Source: Amoebophrya sp. A120 (taxonomy: Eukaryota; Sar; Dinophyceae; Syndiniales; Amoebophryaceae). From it: DNA of 64,000 bases. The position numbers and the translations under genes are program-made. The notes below the pieces were generated by a model that worked only from the letters and a program-made list of their open reading frames with translations, ran no database searches and was not told the origin of the DNA. The DNA lies in NCBI GenBank assembly GCA_905178155.1, contig CAJINV010000005.1, positions 5,658,025 through 5,722,024 of the forward strand, given 5' to 3'. Of the stretch, positions 22,701-32,100 are shown piece after piece. How positions within the stretch are numbered: the first letter of the stretch is position 1; each line of letters starts with the position of its first letter.

Positions 22701-25700
22701 CGGAATTTGAGATGCAGATTCAGATAAAAGACTAGATCTGTAATGCAGCAAGGCTACAATTTATACGAGCGCGATACTTTTGCACAGCATACTGGGTGCC
22801 GCACGCATTTCTTTTGAACTTTGCTCTGGACAAGATGCGAAAACTCGGAAAGAACTACTTTACACTGCTACAGGAGCAGCCAGCACCGGACGAGCAGGAG
22901 GTGCTGCAAGAATATTACACACTAGAGGAGCATCCACGCAATGAACAAATAAATGAGCAGGTAATACATCAACTAGCGGGTAGAAGTCCTCGTGAAGACA
23001 ACTTAGCAATCGACGAAGAAGTCATCGAGATAATCGAAGACGACGAGGACTTTTACAACCACGACGACCCGGTGGCCGTCGAAACAGATGACCACGGGAT
23101 CCACTTTGGCCGAGCGACCCGCAGCGTGGATCATTCTTGCGCCGGTTTAGACAGTTGTTTCGCAGGAGGACCACGAAGTGGAGGTGGAATATATCATGAC
23201 ACGCATGACGAAAAAATGTTGAAAGAGGACAGCACGACCACCGTTTGGGCAGGTGGTAAAGAACGCGACAGGCGGTGCCGACCCGTCCGAAGCAGGCGGT
23301 CCAGCTGGGCGTCAAGCGGGGATGTAGTGCACCACGAGCCAAATGACAGCACAGAGAACGATCCGCATCGTGATGGTGCTGAGGGGATGAACCAACATGA
23401 TCCGCACAAAAATACGTCGTATCCGAAGCCGCGCCGCACATCGAAGAGCAACACGCCACAGAAAACGAAAAGTGGCGGCAGGTGGGACCACGACCAGGAG
23501 TTGCGAAACTGCAGAGCAGCGGAAGTAATAGATTTTGGCAAGAAGCCCAAGCTCCCACGGTGTAGCAACGGAAAGAAGAACCGCTGGTTTGATACTGAAC
23601 GGCGGGAGGGCCGAGCTAACGGAACCGCAGGTTTGAAAAATAGTAACCTCCCACCTCGAGGTGCTGAAAATATCAAGAACAGGCACCAAATGTTGAACAG
23701 AAGGACCACCAGCCGCGACATTTTCCTCTATCTTTCCGCCCAGCAAGGCGCTTTTTACGTCCGGGATCTGGAAAACTCCGCGGTGAAATGTATGACACCC
23801 TCAGAATAGAAATCCTCAAAGTGGAAATGATCTGTGATGCATGAAATGCAAGGCAAAAAAGACTGTATTGCAGAGGACACAATGGAGACCGACTATTGTC
23901 CTGCTAGGGGTTCAGAATTGGGCTGCTGATTAGCACGAGAGAAGGGCACCCTTTTGCCTACCTAGCATGACAGACATGCTTTGAGTGCCCGGAAAATTTG
24001 TGATGCGCCCACTAGAAATGGCGCTTCAACTGGAGTTGTTTTTTTGCATTGCAAATTATTTCCACTTTGAGGATTTCCAACCTGAGGCTTTCATAAAATG
24101 CGCGGAAATTTTTCAGCAGCTGCAGAAAACAGCGACGTCTATTGCAGGAGGAGGAGCATCAGCTACAACAACTTCTAGATCAAGCTCATCCAAGATGAAC
24201 ACGAAAGGGATGAAACAAGACGACGCGGCGACGGGAGCAGTTTCTGCTCATGCACCAGTGTCGACTATAACCACAACTGTAGGTGGAAGTCGCGGCTCTC
24301 CCAGTCCGCGCAACCTACTCAAGAACAAGAGTAAGCAGCTCATCCTGAAAGAGTACGGAAAAAGAGACGAGTTCCGGATCGCGAGCAGCATCTTTCGAAA
24401 ACAGTTTATCCAACGAAGAAGATTGTTGTAGGTGTAAGTTTGTGATGCGCAAGAACATGTACGATGATTGCGTCTGTCATGCTCGTCATGCATTGTAGCG
24501 TTGCGTCAATTCAGCTTCTGCGTTTATTTCAGTTTCACGCGCTATCCTCGCGTGACAGCTTGAGCTTTTTGCTGATTCATGCCAGACTGCCAGATTTGTA
24601 AAAATGCTGGCACACGACCAATAAAAAAGTTACACCTACAGTCACAGTCTTTTTTTTTCTTGGATACAGTTTCAATTTCAAGAGCCTGAGATATGCTTTC
24701 TTCCGAGCTACAAGTTCAAGATATGGATGTGTCAGGTTTGAAATCGTCAAAGTTGAAATTGTTTGCCATGCATAAAACGGATACCAGTTAGACCTACAGT
24801 CTGTAGTCGGTGCATGACAAATATTTCCGGTCCTGGAAACGAGTCTGTCATGCGGCTTAGGGCAAAAGAGCTGCCTTCTGCCATGCTACTCAGCAGTCCA
24901 ACCCTTAACCCTTACCAGGGCTATAATCTGCCTCCCGTGCGTCCTCTGCAATAGAGTTGCTTTCTGTGTCGCATTTTATGCATGACAAATCATTTCAACT
25001 TTGACGATTTCAATCCTGACACCCCCATACAAGAAAACCGAACAGTACAGCACCGAACGGGCGTATGACACCCTCAGAATGGAAATCCTCAAAGTGGAAA
25101 TAATTTGTGATGCATGAAATGCGACACCAAAAAGACTGTATTGCAGAGAGCGCAACGGAGGCCGACTATTGTGCTTCTACGGGTTCAGAATTGGTCTGCT
25201 GATTAAGTAGCATGAGAGAAGGGCGCCCCTTTGCCTAACTAGCACGACAGACACGTTTTGAGTGCCCGCGAAATTTGTCACGCGCCGACTATAAATGGTG
25301 CTCCAACTGGAGTAGTTTTTTTGCATTGCAAATTATTTTCAGTTTGCGGATTTCCAACCTGAGGCTTTCATAGGGCGCCGAGCTGGTGCGATCGGGTGCT
25401 GTATTACTGCAAGGGTGATTTGATTTCGCCAAAAAATGATTATCGTGGATTTTACAAATACAATCCCTTCCTGTACCGTGCGGTAGAAAACGCGGAGGTT
25501 TTGCAAAGCGACCATCGGTATCAACTGCAAATAATATGCCTGGGTCTGGAAGAGTGGAACTTGTAATGCTGTCTGCGGATTCTAAAAATGTCTGTGTTGC
25601 ATGAGCAGCAAGAGGAGTCAGCTCTTGGCACGCGAAGAGGGGACTTCTCATGCGTATTCGTATATGAGCATCAAGAAGCAGCTGAAGCTCGTCTCAAAAA

Positions 25701-26504
25701 ATCTGTGATGCTAGCACCAGCATCACCGACCTCACGGGTCATGCAAAGTGTGCATGACAAGCCCCGACTCTTCCAGACCCAGACATTTTTGCAATGCATA
25801 ATCGGGCGGTAATTCAGTACGGAAAGCTTGAGCTAGTAGGTCGTCGTATCATGATGGCGGCGGGGGATGTCTACAAAACGGATCAAAGTCCATCTTCGCA
25901 GCAAGCAACATCGGGAACCGGACCAAATTGTGGCCACGTAGCTCAAATAAATCGTACTAGAAGCAACCACGTCGAGCGGCAAGTGGAGCAGCGGCGTGAC
26001 TTTGACCACTGTGGTGCTGCCGTAAACGAGGACAATTCTTGCCATGGAAAACAACTTCTACAAACCGGTGAACTACGTCAAGGCAGCAGTAGTACTATCT
26101 GCGAAAATACCAGCGACAAGGACAAGGGCGGCACGAAGATAATTCCCGCAGTACTCGGAACTGCAAAGGCTGTTCTTGCTTCTACTTGTCCAGAACAACT
26201 ACACGCTGGCCAAGATGAGTCCGGTCCTCGGACGGGAACGCGTTTGCCAAAGTATCCGAAGAACGTGCTTGGTAATAATGATCCAGTACCGCCGAAGATC
26301 CTCTCGAACAACAGCAACAACAAGCCGGAGTCAAGAAATATTAAACATAACCTAGGCTGCTCTACTACTTCGGAGGTGGAACAAATCGAACTAAGGAATA
26401 GAAACCCGGAAATAAATCTACCCACGACAAGCACGACCACTGGTCGCCGCACAGAAAGCAGCGCGACTTTCTACAAGAGTCCGCTCATTACCGTCTTGAA
26501 ATAA
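16738..26504 (+). CDS. Inositol polyphosphate 5-phosphatase, 16 exons split by introners
   Basis: Exons joined by the element + 5 bp rule: 16738-17984, 18298-18865, 19009-19056, 19230-19646, 19807-20506, 20626-20888, 21104-21435, 21602-21645, 21874-22188, 22343-22630, 22797-23790, 24101-24406, 24672-24721, 25035-25063, 25378-25518, 25806-26504; total 2146 residues. The spliced product shows the 5-phosphatase (exonuclease-endonuclease-phosphatase fold) motifs in order: FTYNCGG (start of domain), DIVVINLQE, LLGNKGAICVRL, FFSFHLHAGE, FAFFSGDFNFR, ICFLPSYKFK, APSWCDRVLYY and SDHR. In this family these bind Mg2+ and remove the 5-phosphate from phosphoinositides or inositol phosphates. Long serine-rich and acidic inserts separate the motifs, so the protein is far larger than usual. 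FAFFSGDFNFR, the PSWCDR motif and the SDHR tail each abut an introner junction. Start is the first ATG of the exon-1 frame. Confidence 0.92.
17985..18292 (+). mobile_element. Introner E2
   Basis: Family E element of 308 bp with TSD GCAGG. Arms are GTGTCAGGATCGAAATCG and CGACTTCAATCCTGGCAC. Excision gives PGGAG-SRFLQV in frame. Confidence 0.92.
18866..19003 (+). mobile_element. Introner G2
   Basis: Family G element of 138 bp with TSD CCGAC/CCAAC. It starts TATCCAGGAAAATG with arm CACCCATCCACATCC; the right arm is diverged (GCTGGGGTTGGAT) and ends CAATA. Excision gives ETTSD-SSLAAD in frame. Confidence 0.85.
19057..19224 (+). mobile_element. Introner C5
   Basis: Family C element of 168 bp with TSD TTTTG. 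Starts TATCACAGGTAAAAGTG, ends CACTTTTTCCTGTGATA. Excision gives RCTVL-SATARN in frame. Confidence 0.92.
19647..19801 (-). mobile_element. Introner A6, inverted
   Basis: Family A element of 155 bp with the core in reverse orientation (CTCAAGGTAAATCAGCA). Flanks GTAGC/GCACC match poorly, but element + 5 bp removal restores frame (PSTCS-TFSTSS). Confidence 0.85.
20507..20620 (+). mobile_element. Introner G3
   Basis: Family G element of only 114 bp, the shortest here. TSD is GGAAG/GGATG. Arms are ACACCCATCCCCATCC and GGATGCGGATGGTTTTTT. It sits just after HLHAGE of the 5-phosphatase; excision gives HAGE-GLNAYK in frame. Confidence 0.9.
20889..21098 (-). mobile_element. Introner C6, inverted core
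   Basis: Family C element of 210 bp with TSD GTGAC/CTGAC. Starts TATCGCAGGAAAAAGCG, ends TTTGATA. It splits the 5-phosphatase active-site motif: excision gives SCD-FAFFSGDFNFR. Confidence 0.9.
21436..21596 (-). mobile_element. Introner C7, inverted core
   Basis: Family C element of 161 bp with TSD AGTTC. Starts TATCACAGGAAATAGTG, ends CACTTTTTCCTGTGATA. Excision gives ATTSS-SGYVTS in frame. Confidence 0.92.
21646..21868 (+). mobile_element. Introner K1
   Basis: The only family K copy, 223 bp. Arms are ATGCACAACTCCC and GGGGAGTTGTGCA; ends are TAC and ATA. The flanks are not an exact duplication (CTCTT/GCCCT), yet element + 5 bp removal restores frame (EQSSSS-LQDNDS). Confidence 0.82.
22189..22337 (-). 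mobile_element. Introner A7, inverted
   Basis: Family A element of 149 bp with TSD ACGAG. Starts TATCCTGTGCAAAAG, ends CTTTTGCAGTTCATA. Excision gives NRPGR-VAGAKN in frame. Confidence 0.92.
22631..22791 (+). mobile_element. Introner A8
   Basis: Family A element of 161 bp with TSD CTGGG. The left end is TAAGCATTGCAAAAG (TAA, not TAT). Excision gives IVVPDW-VPHAFL in frame. Confidence 0.9.
23791..24095 (+). mobile_element. Introner J1
   Basis: Family J element of 305 bp with TSD AAATG. Arms are CCTCAGAATAGAAATCCTC and GAGGATTTCCAACCTGAGG. Excision gives SAVK-CAEIFQQ in frame. Confidence 0.93.
24407..24666 (+). mobile_element. Introner O1
   Basis: The only family O copy, 260 bp. Starts TATCCAACGAAG, ends TTTTTCTTGGATA; subterminal arms are TGTAGGTGTAA and TTACACCTACA. 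TSD is CAGTT. Without excision the frame stops at 24431; with it, SIFRKQ-FQFQEPEIC continues into the 5-phosphatase motif. Confidence 0.9.
24722..25029 (+). mobile_element. Introner E3
   Basis: Family E element of 308 bp with TSD CAAGA. Arms are GTGTCAGGTTTGAAATCG and CGATTTCAATCCTGACAC. Excision gives PSYKFK-KTEQYS in frame. Confidence 0.93.
25064..25372 (+). mobile_element. Introner J2
   Basis: Family J element of 309 bp with TSD GGGCG. Only a 29-nt exon separates it from E3. It splits the catalytic motif: excision gives STERA-PSWCDRVLYY. Confidence 0.93.
25519..25800 (+). mobile_element. Introner B10
   Basis: Family B element of 282 bp with TSD ATCGG. Arms are GCCTGGGTCTGGAAG and CTTCCAGACCCAGACA. 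It lies directly after the final SDHR motif: excision gives SDHR-AVIQYG. Confidence 0.93.
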
Positions 26505-27138
26505 TTTAGAAAGACTGGCGTGGATGAAGAATGAAGAGTATCGATTCATCGGAGAGTAGGAGAAGTTGTTGCACTGGACATCTCTACACATATGCAGCGT
26601 CGTTTGCACCAAATCTTGATGTCGAGTTCGAGCAAGAATACGAGGAATGTTGTTCTACAACAATTATTTCCTCATCTTTTTGTAATATTATTGCAGCGAT
26701 TGCACAACGCGGCCTCCTCCCTAGATATCGATTGCGGTGTCGAGCTCGAGCTATGCCCAGGAGCAGGACAAGCATAGGGTCGTGCTGCAGTTCTTGGAGC
26801 TGCTATTCATATACTTAGACTTTACCACTTTTAGGTCCACTCCCCTGAAGATCCTGCAAGTGAAAGATCCTGCAAGTGAAAGATCCTGCAAGCGAAAGAT
26901 CCGGTTTGAAAGATCGTTGCCTAAAAGACAACCGCCTGAAAAATGACAATAAAGTAGATCCTGCATTTAACTAGCGTGATGAAATGCTCTGACAGGAGAG
27001 ATGATGGTCCGGCGCCGGGCGCCTAGTAATAACCTGACAGGAGTACTAGAGATGAGGAAGCTATGCTCTGACAGGAGAGAAGATGAAGGGTCAATGACAA
27101 TGAAGCGGCTCTGGTAGAAATACATGGATCAACAACCA
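26505..27138. other. Region downstream of the 5-phosphatase gene
   Basis: Contains the 16-bp repeats described separately and three related copies of a CTGACAGGAG motif (near 26989, 27032 and 27067). No gene or introner seen. Confidence 0.6.
26849..26905. repeat. 16-bp tandem repeat, about 3.5 copies
   Basis: Unit AGATCCTGCAAGTGAA at 26849, 26865 and 26881, with a partial fourth copy. One base differs in the third copy. A GATCCTGCA copy also occurs near 26957. Confidence 0.9.
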
Positions 27139-27840
27139 GAACTTTTTGTCTTTGCCTCAGCCGTTCTGCCGCCTAGGAGGGAATCGCTCCTCACCCGTGG
27201 GGAGGCGGTTTTTTTGGTTTTTGCGGTCATTTCGCAAGCAGCAGACGCTGCCCAATTTTCAGAAATTGCAAGACTTTTTGTCTTTGCCTCAGCCGTTCTG
27301 CCGCGTACGAATCGCTCCTCACCCGTGGGGAGGCGGTTTTTTTGGTTTTTGCGGTCATGTCACAAGTAGTCGACGCTGCCCAATTTTCGGAAATTGCTAG
27401 ACTTTTTGTCTTTGCCTCAGCCGTTCTGCCGCGTACGAATCGCTCCTCACCCGTGGGGAGGCGGTTTTTTTGGTTTTTGCGGTCATTTCTCAAGCAGCAG
27501 ACGCTGCCCAATTTTCAGAAATTGGAAGACTTTTTGTCTTTGCCTCAGCCGTTCTGCCGCGTACGAATCGCTCCTCACCCGTGGGGAGGCGGTTTTTTTG
27601 GTTTTTGCGGTCATTTCTCAAGCAGCAGACGCTGCACAATTTTCAGAAATTGCAAAACTTTTTGTCTTTGCCTCAGCCGTTCTGCCGCGTGCGAATCGCT
27701 CCTCACCCGTGGGGAGGCGTTTTTTTTGGTTTTTGTGGTCTTTTTAAAAGCAGCCGACGCTGCCCAATTTCCAAAAGTTGCAAGATTTTTTGTCTTTTCC
27801 TCCGCCGTTCTGCCGGTTACGAATTGCTCCTCGGCCGCGG
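27139..27840. repeat. 128-bp tandem array, about 5.5 copies
   Basis: The phrase ACTTTTTGTCTTTGCCTCAG recurs from 27141, 27273, 27401, 27529 and 27657, with a diverged copy near 27784 (spacing 132, 128, 128, 128, 127). Each unit has a GC-rich stem (CCTCACCCGTGGGGAGG) followed by CGG and 7 or 8 T. The period is not a multiple of three, so the ORFs across it are artefacts. It lies between the 3' ends of two convergent genes. Confidence 0.92.
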
Positions 27841-27992
27841 GGGTGCGGTCCTACAATGACAATGGGGGCGCAACTGTAGAGCTCGGTTTTAAGTGGTATC
27901 GTTGTAGGGGTGCTTATTACTGAGTGCGACCGACGTGACACTGGAAGTTAAATACTACTAACACCAGAGCTACGCGCGTCATCAAGATCCCA

Positions 27993-28039
27993 GGTCGTGA
28001 CACAAGAGCGATCACCTTCGCGAACAAAAGTCTGTAGTC
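27993..28039 (+). repeat. 47-bp repeat, copy 1
   Basis: Starts GGTCGTGACACAAGAGCGAT and ends GAACAAAAGTCTGTAGTC. A near-identical direct copy lies at 28991-29037, 998 bp away. The two flank the body of the minus-strand gene. Confidence 0.85.
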
Positions 28040-28073
28040 AAGACCCAGCAGAGAGGGGAAAGAAGCAGCCGAG

Positions 28074-29175
28074 TCATCTGCCCAATGCTCCTTGTCGTCC
28101 CAGGGCCGCGCAAAAAAGGCCGAAAAGGCCGGGAGTTGTCGCTCTGGCGCCTAGAGGTGGGCCGCCGGCCGCTCCGGCGCCAGTTTGCCGTTTCCGGACC
28201 CTTTTCGGAACCCCCCACCCTGTTCATTCTTGAAAACCGCACAATATGTACAAGATGCATCACAAATTTCCTCAATTTGGAGTGTGAGACTTGTCATGCT
28301 GAACTAGGATCGAAGCCAAGTTCTGCCATGCACCAAAAACCGCATTTGTACGTCGTGTACGGGAAACTAACTGTGGATACTGTTCCAAAGTCGGCTTCAA
28401 AGTTTCCTCGACAAACTTGTTGAAGCAAAATTCCTGTTCCTCCCGCGTCGCAGAAGGGGGTAAAGATTTGTCGCAGTTCGTCGGGACGGAGTAAACGAGG
28501 GTGTGGTAGTAAATAGGTTTGTCATTGTCATTGTTGCTGCTGCTGTCATTATCTCCGGATGTAGTTGACTTCGTCAACGATCGTCGTGCTGTGGTTGTTA
28601 ACTTGTTCGTCCCGAAGGCAATTTTCTGCAGAAAGAGCATCCACGCGGAATGGCGGGCGGAGGACGCAGTCCCAGTCGCTGCACTTGAACTAGTACTCGA
28701 CTTGCCCAGCTGCCGCGCACGCAAAAATTCGGACTTTTCGTCGTCTGCGAGGTTGCTACTGCCGTCGCTGTTCTGCGTAGAAGATGATGAACTTTTGGTG
28801 GTTTTTTTCACCGCCGGCAGGATTTTATGCATTGCAAAAGTATCGTACTCGTATAAATGCATTACAAATTTCCTCAGCATGAGAAATGAAATTTGTAATG
28901 CAGATTTGCCTTGGAAACAAGATTTGTAATGCAGGACTTGCATTTATACGAGTGCGAGTGCGATACTTTTGCACAGGATAGATTTTTCCCGGTCGTGACA
29001 CAAGAGCGATCATGTTCACGAACAAAAGTCTGTAGTTAGTTGCTCTACAACTTGGAGACGATCCCAAAAAAATCAACCACCACAAGATCCTACAGCACTC
29101 AATGAAAGAAATTGAAATGGAGATCCAATCCAATGAACAAAGAATTCCTGCGTCGGTCGACGTATTCGACCACAA
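28074..29175 (-). CDS. Unidentified minus-strand gene, 3 exons
   Basis: Exons on the minus strand: 29175-28981, 28820-28380, then from 28220. Excision of introner A9 joins SRPGKI to LPAVKK in frame. Exon 2 codes a serine-rich, then charged segment (EEQEFCFNKFVEETLKPTLE). Nothing is recognised. The 3' end depends on how F4 is removed: the 5-bp rule stops at 28074, while removing a 6-bp duplication stops at 28151. The ATG at 29175 gives a hydrophobic N-terminus (IECCRILWWLIFLG), possibly a signal anchor, but the start is uncertain. Confidence 0.55.
28226..28379 (-). mobile_element. Introner F4 in the minus-strand gene
   Basis: Family F element of about 154 bp. The plus-strand right end is ACTAACTGTGGATA. 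The left end (ATTCTTG) has lost the usual TATGCAATAC. Flanks share CTGTTC (6 bp). Sense orientation relative to its host gene. Confidence 0.7.
28826..28980 (-). mobile_element. Introner A9 in the minus-strand gene, antisense
   Basis: Family A element of 155 bp with TSD GATTT. Its plus-strand sequence is in the same orientation as A1 and A3, but the host gene is on the minus strand, so it is antisense to its host. Excision restores frame there too. Confidence 0.9.
28991..29037 (+). repeat. 47-bp repeat, copy 2
   Basis: Direct copy of 27993-28039 with four base differences. In the minus-strand gene model this copy is inside exon 1 (residues ...NMIALVSR). Confidence 0.85.
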
Positions 29176-32100
29176 CCTCCGCGATTTGATCCAGAAAAAG
29201 CTATTTGTCGCCCAAGTGGTGCCGTTGCGATCAGGATCATTTACATTCTTGCATGCTGATAAGTTAAACCACGAAGAAACTACGGAAAACTTGCACTATA
29301 ACGCAAAAACTTTCGGCAGGAATTGTCTAGTGCCTGTGTAAAATTGTTGAAAATTATTTTGGACATCGAACGCCTATTGAAACCGGTTTTAATTTATATT
29401 TAGTCCTTCGTGTTTGTTTTGAAAAGCAGGCCCAGCCCTACAACGCCACAGCAGGAGGGGACTACGCGCAGCCGGGCAACTTTTCCGAAAAACCTGCACC
29501 CAGAAAAACCCCCCCACCCTTCCCCCCTCGCTTTAGGTCTATCTGGAGTACATGACACCTCTGGCTGCAGGAGCAGTCCCGGGGTGTTAGCGCGGGAGGA
29601 GCGGAACCGGTGACCAGCTGCGTCGGCCAGGGCACATCGAAGCAGGTGGGTCTAGGGCAAAGAGGGTGCGCCAAGTGGAAGGTGGGGGAGAGGGGAATGG
29701 AGACAGAGTAGAGAACTTGTTGAGGCGCTTGTTGAGGCGAAAAACTAGCTAGTAGCGTGATGCCACCGCGCATAGTTAAGAAGTTAGAGAGCACGACACT
29801 GCGAGGCTCGACCCGTCCTCGAACGGGGGCGGGTGAATGTAGCAAGCGGTGAATGTGATACAGAGGCTGTCGCTCGTCCGCCACACTAGTTTCCTAACAG
29901 CAAGAAGAAAAAACAAGACAAGGCGCCTAAGCTACTACTAATGCTTACGTGGTAAAACAGTAGAATAGCCGCGCGCCGCACTCAACCCAGGGGACCCGCT
30001 GAACGACGGCCGAGAGCCCGTCCGGTGAGGAGTTTCCTTATGTTCGTGTTCGTCTGCCTACCACCCACTGCAGAAGAGCAACCTTGCAGATTTGAACCAG
30101 GTCGATCTTTTTCAAAAATCTCTGGCTAATTCACTCCGGTCCGCCTTGCTCTTTGAAGATCCGTGCGAAAAAGCACATGATAAGCTGCTGCCATGGTGTA
30201 GAACGGTTAGCACAAGCGCAGGCCCTAGAGTGAAACATGATCGGAATCGGGCTACAAGGCCACAGGTAAATCACCCCTGCGTCTTCCGGTCGGCCTTTAC
30301 GAAACTGACTACAAAAAACCGCGACGGTAGAAAGGGGGCGGTCTAGTCTACGGTCTAGATCGTCTCCACTACCATTCGAAAAAACGCAAGTCCCAGCTAT
30401 AGTACAACAGGAGCGGCATCCGACCCGAGTGTAGTCAGCCGGACCATTTTTAGAAGACGTTGCGAGGTGGGCGGAGAGGCATCACGCGTGCAGTGGAACG
30501 AGAGGAAGGCCAGCGTTCAGCTGTGTGATGTTCGTCGTATACTGTCCTGCCTATACTAGTCGAACCGTGGCGCCAGCAAAGGGCCAGGGTTCGACTTACG
30601 ATTTTTTCGCTCATCCCGTCTGACAGAGGGCGGCCTCTATTTTCAACAATTTACTAATAGAAACACCTAGTTGCGTTTTTTGCTCATTCAATTCGCAGCA
30701 CGATCCTAAAGCCACACTGCGCAGGGCGCATTTATATCTTTTACTTGTCTTCGGGTGGACCATGAGACATAGTGGACCCATTACAGGCTCTGCACTTGAA
30801 AGTAATGCCACGGTCTGTAGTGTTAATGTGTCGACTTTTAGCGGGTTTTGTTGTAATAATCCCGAAAGCATGATCATGAATCAAAACAGGGGCGGAAAGT
30901 CCATTTTTCTGGATCTTTACTGAAGAACGGGCGCAAGTAAAAGCCCAGGCGTTTCAGGTTGCGTGTAGTCTTTTTTTCTGGCTCTTTGCTAAAGCACTTA
31001 TATGTGGTGGAAGCTGTATAACTGTATTTGATGGCAAAACTAACTCATTGACAACTCGAAAAGCTCAAGTGGCATACTTCTTGTTTTAGTTTTTTTTTTC
31101 TTTTTGGAGCCGCTGTTTGTAATGCTGATTTCCCGTCTTTTACATGATTTATCACCCCGGTGTAGTGCTCGTTTGATCTAATGCCCGGTGTACTTTTTTC
31201 ATACAATCTACACTCTTTTCGAAGAAGTTAGACAGTTTTTATCTCCCCGAGCGGTAGTTGGTTTGAGGGTGTTGAAGGGGCATACGCCCTTTTTCCGGCT
31301 ACAAGGCGTGTTTTGCTTAAGATGTCTTTCTGCACGTCTCGCCTTGTCCAGCATAAGTTACTATTTTCCCGAGCTAATACTCGCTTGCGCCTTAAGTCTA
31401 ACGCTTTTTCATTTGGGGTTTTGTGACTTAGCGCTTAGCATGGTATACGCGATATTCGAGGTTCATTTCGTATTGAAGGCGTATGGTTTTCTTAAAAATA
31501 ATCACTAGCTCCGCCCATTTTCAGGCGTGTTTGCTTTTTCGATCTCTTGCAGCTTTCCATGGTTTGCGCGATATGATCACCTTGCGCTTCTCGTCTTGTC
31601 CCGACGAAAAGAAAAAGATGACGCGTGTGCGGTTTTCTTAAATAGTTGTTTAGGTCTTTTCCCCGGGGGTTAGATGGTTCGAAAGATCGACCCGTTTTTT
31701 GAAGTCCTAATCCCGCCGAGCTAAAACAGCGAATTTTAGAAAAACAATTAAAAAATGAAAATTTTCAGAAGGATCAAACCGACTAAAAAGACTTATCCCG
31801 CCGGGCCAAAAGAGTTGATTTGTAGTCTTTTTGATATTTATTCACTTTCGCAATTGATCTTACCACGGTACGCTGGATGTGAGTTCATATCCTTTCGATG
31901 TCCTTTTGATACTCCCTGCGCCTTTGCACCACTGTTCCTTCAGTTAGTTTTAAAACCACTATGGATAATAAAAACGTGGTTTGTAATGCTTATTTGTCGC
32001 ATTTTCGTTGATTTTGCTGTAAAATTCTTTAAAATTCATGCACCACTGCTGTGAAGCGGCTACATGGGCCTCGCCTTCCTAGCTCCTTGTGTTTAAATTC

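Noticed and set aside
27342-27923. 193-codon and overlapping ORFs in the 128-bp array
   Set aside because: They are read from a tandem repeat whose period is not a multiple of three; similar ORFs appear in several frames.
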